Assembly: GCA_016296635.1 (NCBI GenBank)
Contig: JAEDIZ010000107.1
Location: forward strand, 1-7,228
Source of the DNA: Oscillospiraceae bacterium
GTDB lineage: Bacteria; Bacillota; Clostridia; Oscillospirales; Oscillospiraceae
Length of the DNA: 7,228 nt
Reading direction: 5' to 3'
Shown: in pieces, positions 5,179 through 7,228 of the stretch
Numbering within the stretch: the stretch's first letter is position 1
Layout of the letters: every line of letters begins with the position of its first letter
Notes under the pieces: model-generated
The model's input: the letters and a program-made list of their open reading frames with translations, nothing else
Told to the model about the DNA's origin: nothing
Databases searched by the model: none
Program-made: the position numbers and the translations under genes

Positions 5179-7119
5179 ATGAGCCATAAATTTTTGGAGC
5201 CTATTAAAATCGGTAATCAGACCGTGAAAAACAGAGTGATGTTCCTTGCGATGGCAAAGAATATTTCTAATTTCGACGACAGCGTATCCGCAAAAGACAT
5301 CGCCTATGTGGAATCGGTCGCCGCGGGCGGCGTGGGGCTTCTTGTTCCCGGCGCAATGATCGTAGACCCGGAGTGGCCTTCTGTGCTGCCCTTGCAGCCG
5401 GGCATTTATGATGACCGCTTTATCCCCGGGCTTCGCAGGCTGGTGCTTGCTGCCCATAAGTACGACGCAAAGATCCTGTTCCAGCTTTGGCATCCCGGCG
5501 CAACCAACTATTCCGGCATTGATCCGAAGACTGTGGACGAGCTGACGAAGGACGAGATCCACGCCATTCAGGACAAGTTTGTGGCCGCTGCCAAGCGTGC
5601 TATGGCCGCCGGTGCGGACGGCATCGAGTTCCAAACCTGTCATGGCTATCTGGCCTGCCAGTTCATTTCTCCTCTGTTCAATCACCGCACTGATGAGTAC
5701 GGCTGGAATAAGGTAGAGGATCGCACCCGTTTTGCCACGGAGATTTTGACCCGCATCCGCAAGGTCATCGGACCGGATAAAATCATCTCCGTGAAAATGC
5801 AGGGCTTTGACTACCCCAAGAGTGAAGGTCCCAACGGCAACGACGGAATCACGCCGGAACAGGCCGCCGAGGTCGCTCCCTATCTGGAAAAGGCCGGTGC
5901 GGATATGATTGCAGTGTCCGCCGGCGGCACAATATATCATCAGGACGATATTATGTCCGGCGATGTGCATCGTGCCGAAGGCTGGAAGGTTCCTGCTGCT
6001 ACCATGGTCAAGAATGCTGTTTCCGTTCCCGTAGTAGCTACCGGCAGCATCCGTCACCCGGATTTCGTGGATCAGATCATCAATGACGGCAAGTGCGACA
6101 TGGTCGGCATGGGCCGCGGCATTCTGGCTGAGCGCGAATGGGTAAAGAAGTGTGCCGAAGGTCGCGAGGATGAGCTTCGCTACTGCATCTCCTGCATGAA
6201 TTGCTTCAATGTCAATCCGTTCAGCTATGAGCAGACGAACTGCTCCGTGAACCCCTTTGCCCTGCGCGAAGGCTCCAAGCGCCCCATCGTTCAGGACGGG
6301 GACGGCCGTCTGGTGGCGGTCATCGGCGCAGGCCCCGCGGGCATGGAAGCTGCGGTCACGCTCAAACAGCGCGGCTTTGACGTGGTGGTGTTCGACAAAC
6401 GCGATGAGATCGGCGGTAACCTCCATGTTGCAAAGAAGCCCCCCTTCAAGGGCAAATTTGAGTGGGCTATCGACTATTATAAGTCCATGGCAAAGAAGCT
6501 GAATATCACGATGAAGCTGGGGAAGGAGGTCACGGCGCAGGAGGTTCTGGCTCTCAAACCCTATTCCATTCTGGTTGCAACCGGCAGCAACGTCATTTCC
6601 ATCCCACTCGAGGGGCTGGATCAGGTACAGACGGTTCAGGCGCACGACGTGCTTGCCAACGACATGCAGTTTGCAAACAAGAAGGTCGTTGTCATCGGCG
6701 GTGGCATTACCGGGCTGGAGACTGCGCTGTATATCAACCGTCAGGGCACTAATCAGGTTTCCGTGGTGGATATGCTGCCCGAATGGCCGGTGGATATGCT
6801 GGATATGCGCTATCAGAACGAAGCGCTGCTGGAGGTCCGCCACTGCAACGATCAGGGTGTTGCCCTATTTTATAATAACAAGGTTGTGAAATTTGCCGAC
6901 GGCAAGCTGTTCATTGAGAGCACCAAGGACGGCGAGGTGAAGGAGCTTCCCGCAGACGTGATCGTTCTGTCCGTGGGTGTGAAGCCCAACGACGCACTGT
7001 GGCAGGAGCTGCTTGCTTCCGGCCATCCCAGCGTCTGGAAGGCGGGCGATGCCATCGCCACCGGCAAGATCAACAAGGCAGTCCTCCACGGCAGCAAGTT
7101 CGGCTACAGCCTGAACTGA
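5179..7119 (+). CDS. Old Yellow Enzyme/2,4-dienoyl-CoA reductase-type flavoenzyme, FMN/4Fe-4S/FAD (646 aa)
   Basis: Predicted NAD(P)H-dependent ene-reductase that reduces a C=C bond conjugated to a carbonyl. AAGGAGGT (5165-5172) overlaps the stop of the second SDR and precedes ATG 5179. Residues 1-330 form the FMN TIM barrel (FLEPIKIGNQTVKNRV, QLWHPGA 102-108, GADGIEFQTCHGYL 145-158, VVATGSIR 285-292, GMGRGIL 310-316). A 4Fe-4S site follows at Cys336, 339, 342 and 355; the C-x2-C-x2-C-x12-C spacing matches trimethylamine dehydrogenase rather than E. coli FadH. Then come an FAD fold (VIGAGPAGMEAA 381-392), an NAD(P)H fold (VVIGGGITGLETA 504-516) and the closing GDA motif (623-625). The length equals the BaiCD/BaiH and daidzein-reductase class. 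The usual EIHGAHGYL reads EFQTCHGYL, with Gln152 in place of the first His. Substrates known for the wider family include 3-oxo-4-ene bile acids, steroids, isoflavones and enoates; which applies here is unknown. Confidence 0.9.
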   Translation: MSHKFLEPIKIGNQTVKNRVMFLAMAKNISNFDDSVSAKDIAYVESVAAGGVGLLVPGAMIVDPEWPSVLPLQPGIYDDRFIPGLRRLVLAAHKYDAKILFQLWHPGATNYSGIDPKTVDELTKDEIHAIQDKFVAAAKRAMAAGADGIEFQTCHGYLACQFISPLFNHRTDEYGWNKVEDRTRFATEILTRIRKVIGPDKIISVKMQGFDYPKSEGPNGNDGITPEQAAEVAPYLEKAGADMIAVSAGGTIYHQDDIMSGDVHRAEGWKVPAATMVKNAVSVPVVATGSIRHPDFVDQIINDGKCDMVGMGRGILAEREWVKKCAEGREDELRYCISCMNCFNVNPFSYEQTNCSVNPFALREGSKRPIVQDGDGRLVAVIGAGPAGMEAAVTLKQRGFDVVVFDKRDEIGGNLHVAKKPPFKGKFEWAIDYYKSMAKKLNITMKLGKEVTAQEVLALKPYSILVATGSNVISIPLEGLDQVQTVQAHDVLANDMQFANKKVVVIGGGITGLETALYINRQGTNQVSVVDMLPEWPVDMLDMRYQNEALLEVRHCNDQGVALFYNNKVVKFADGKLFIESTKDGEVKELPADVIVLSVGVKPNDALWQELLASGHPSVWKAGDAIATGKINKAVLHGSKFGYSLN

Positions 7120-7176
7120 AGCATAGTAAGGCGCTGTTCTTGCACACCCTTTAAAAAGATACGATAATCAACATGG

Positions 7177-7209
7177 CAATGCCCGGCTCCAAAACAGAGC
7201 CGGGCATTG
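7177..7209 (+). terminator. 13-bp perfect hairpin downstream of the operon
   Basis: CAATGCCCGGCTC (7177-7189) and GAGCCGGGCATTG (7197-7209) are exact reverse complements around the loop CAAAACA. It lies 57 bases after the flavoenzyme stop and is GC-rich, as an intrinsic terminator should be, but the following bases (TGCTGCATATTGC) lack a U run. It most likely ends or stabilises the operon transcript, possibly with help from Rho. Confidence 0.55.
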
Positions 7210-7228
7210 TGCTGCATATTGCTTTACC

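Noticed and set aside
4321..6843. An 840-codon open frame on the minus strand opposite the second SDR and the flavoenzyme, and similar ones at 3442-4182 and 1375-1998
   Set aside because: They lie wholly antisense to genes with clear motifs and ribosome binding sites. The translations are rich in His, Arg and Ala with no recognisable domain, and arise from the codon bias of the sense genes.
1..7228. CRISPR array, tRNA, rRNA or riboswitch
   Set aside because: No regularly spaced repeats, cloverleaf sequence or recognisable aptamer core was seen on either strand.

Overview
The window looks like chromosomal DNA of a gut-type Clostridia (Bacillota; Lachnospiraceae or Oscillospiraceae are plausible). 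The basis is the strong AGGAGG-type ribosome binding sites, compact operons, use of TTG and GTG starts, balanced base composition, and families typical of anaerobic Firmicutes (RhuM, an excisionase-like HTH protein, a TetR regulator, an FMN/Fe-S/FAD ene-reductase). Assignments come from reading motifs only; no database search was run.

Left part (1-2130), probably accessory or mobile DNA. It holds an unidentified open reading frame tail (3-200), a small unlisted ORF (209-382) whose stop overlaps the next start as ATGA, and a 192-residue DNA-binding protein with two excisionase-like helix-turn-helix segments (379-957). A RhuM-family gene (1105-2130) follows, with its own sigma-A-like promoter. 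No integrase, transposase or clear att site is visible, so element boundaries cannot be drawn.

Middle (2131-2654): about 520 bases with no convincing gene but several inverted repeats. There is a 9-bp hairpin inside a 27-codon ORF, a long roughly 25-bp hairpin (2433-2491), a near-perfect 27-nt palindrome (2541-2567), and a short imperfect stem (2612-2634). The middle two read best as terminators for the leftward tetR gene.

Right part (2655-7228): a divergent regulatory unit. A leftward TetR-family gene (3218-2655, GTG start behind a run of nine G) faces a rightward three-gene operon. The operon has two tandem paralogous short-chain dehydrogenases (3466-4320 with a TTG start, and 4336-5166) and a 646-residue Old Yellow Enzyme/2,4-dienoyl-CoA-reductase-type flavoenzyme (5179-7119). 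Gaps are 15 and 12 bases, and a 13-bp hairpin lies downstream (7177-7209). An 18-bp imperfect palindrome at 3419-3436, between the weak candidate promoter and the first ribosome binding site, is the best TetR operator candidate.

Working model (inference): the TetR protein senses a small hydrophobic molecule and derepresses the operon. The flavoenzyme reduces a C=C bond conjugated to a carbonyl, and the two SDRs interconvert ketone and alcohol on the same or a derived molecule. This gene logic resembles known gut pathways for 3-oxo-4-ene bile acids or steroids and for isoflavones, but the substrate cannot be read from the sequence. Both SDRs have lost the usual catalytic-tetrad Asn, and they differ mainly in the substrate-lid segment.
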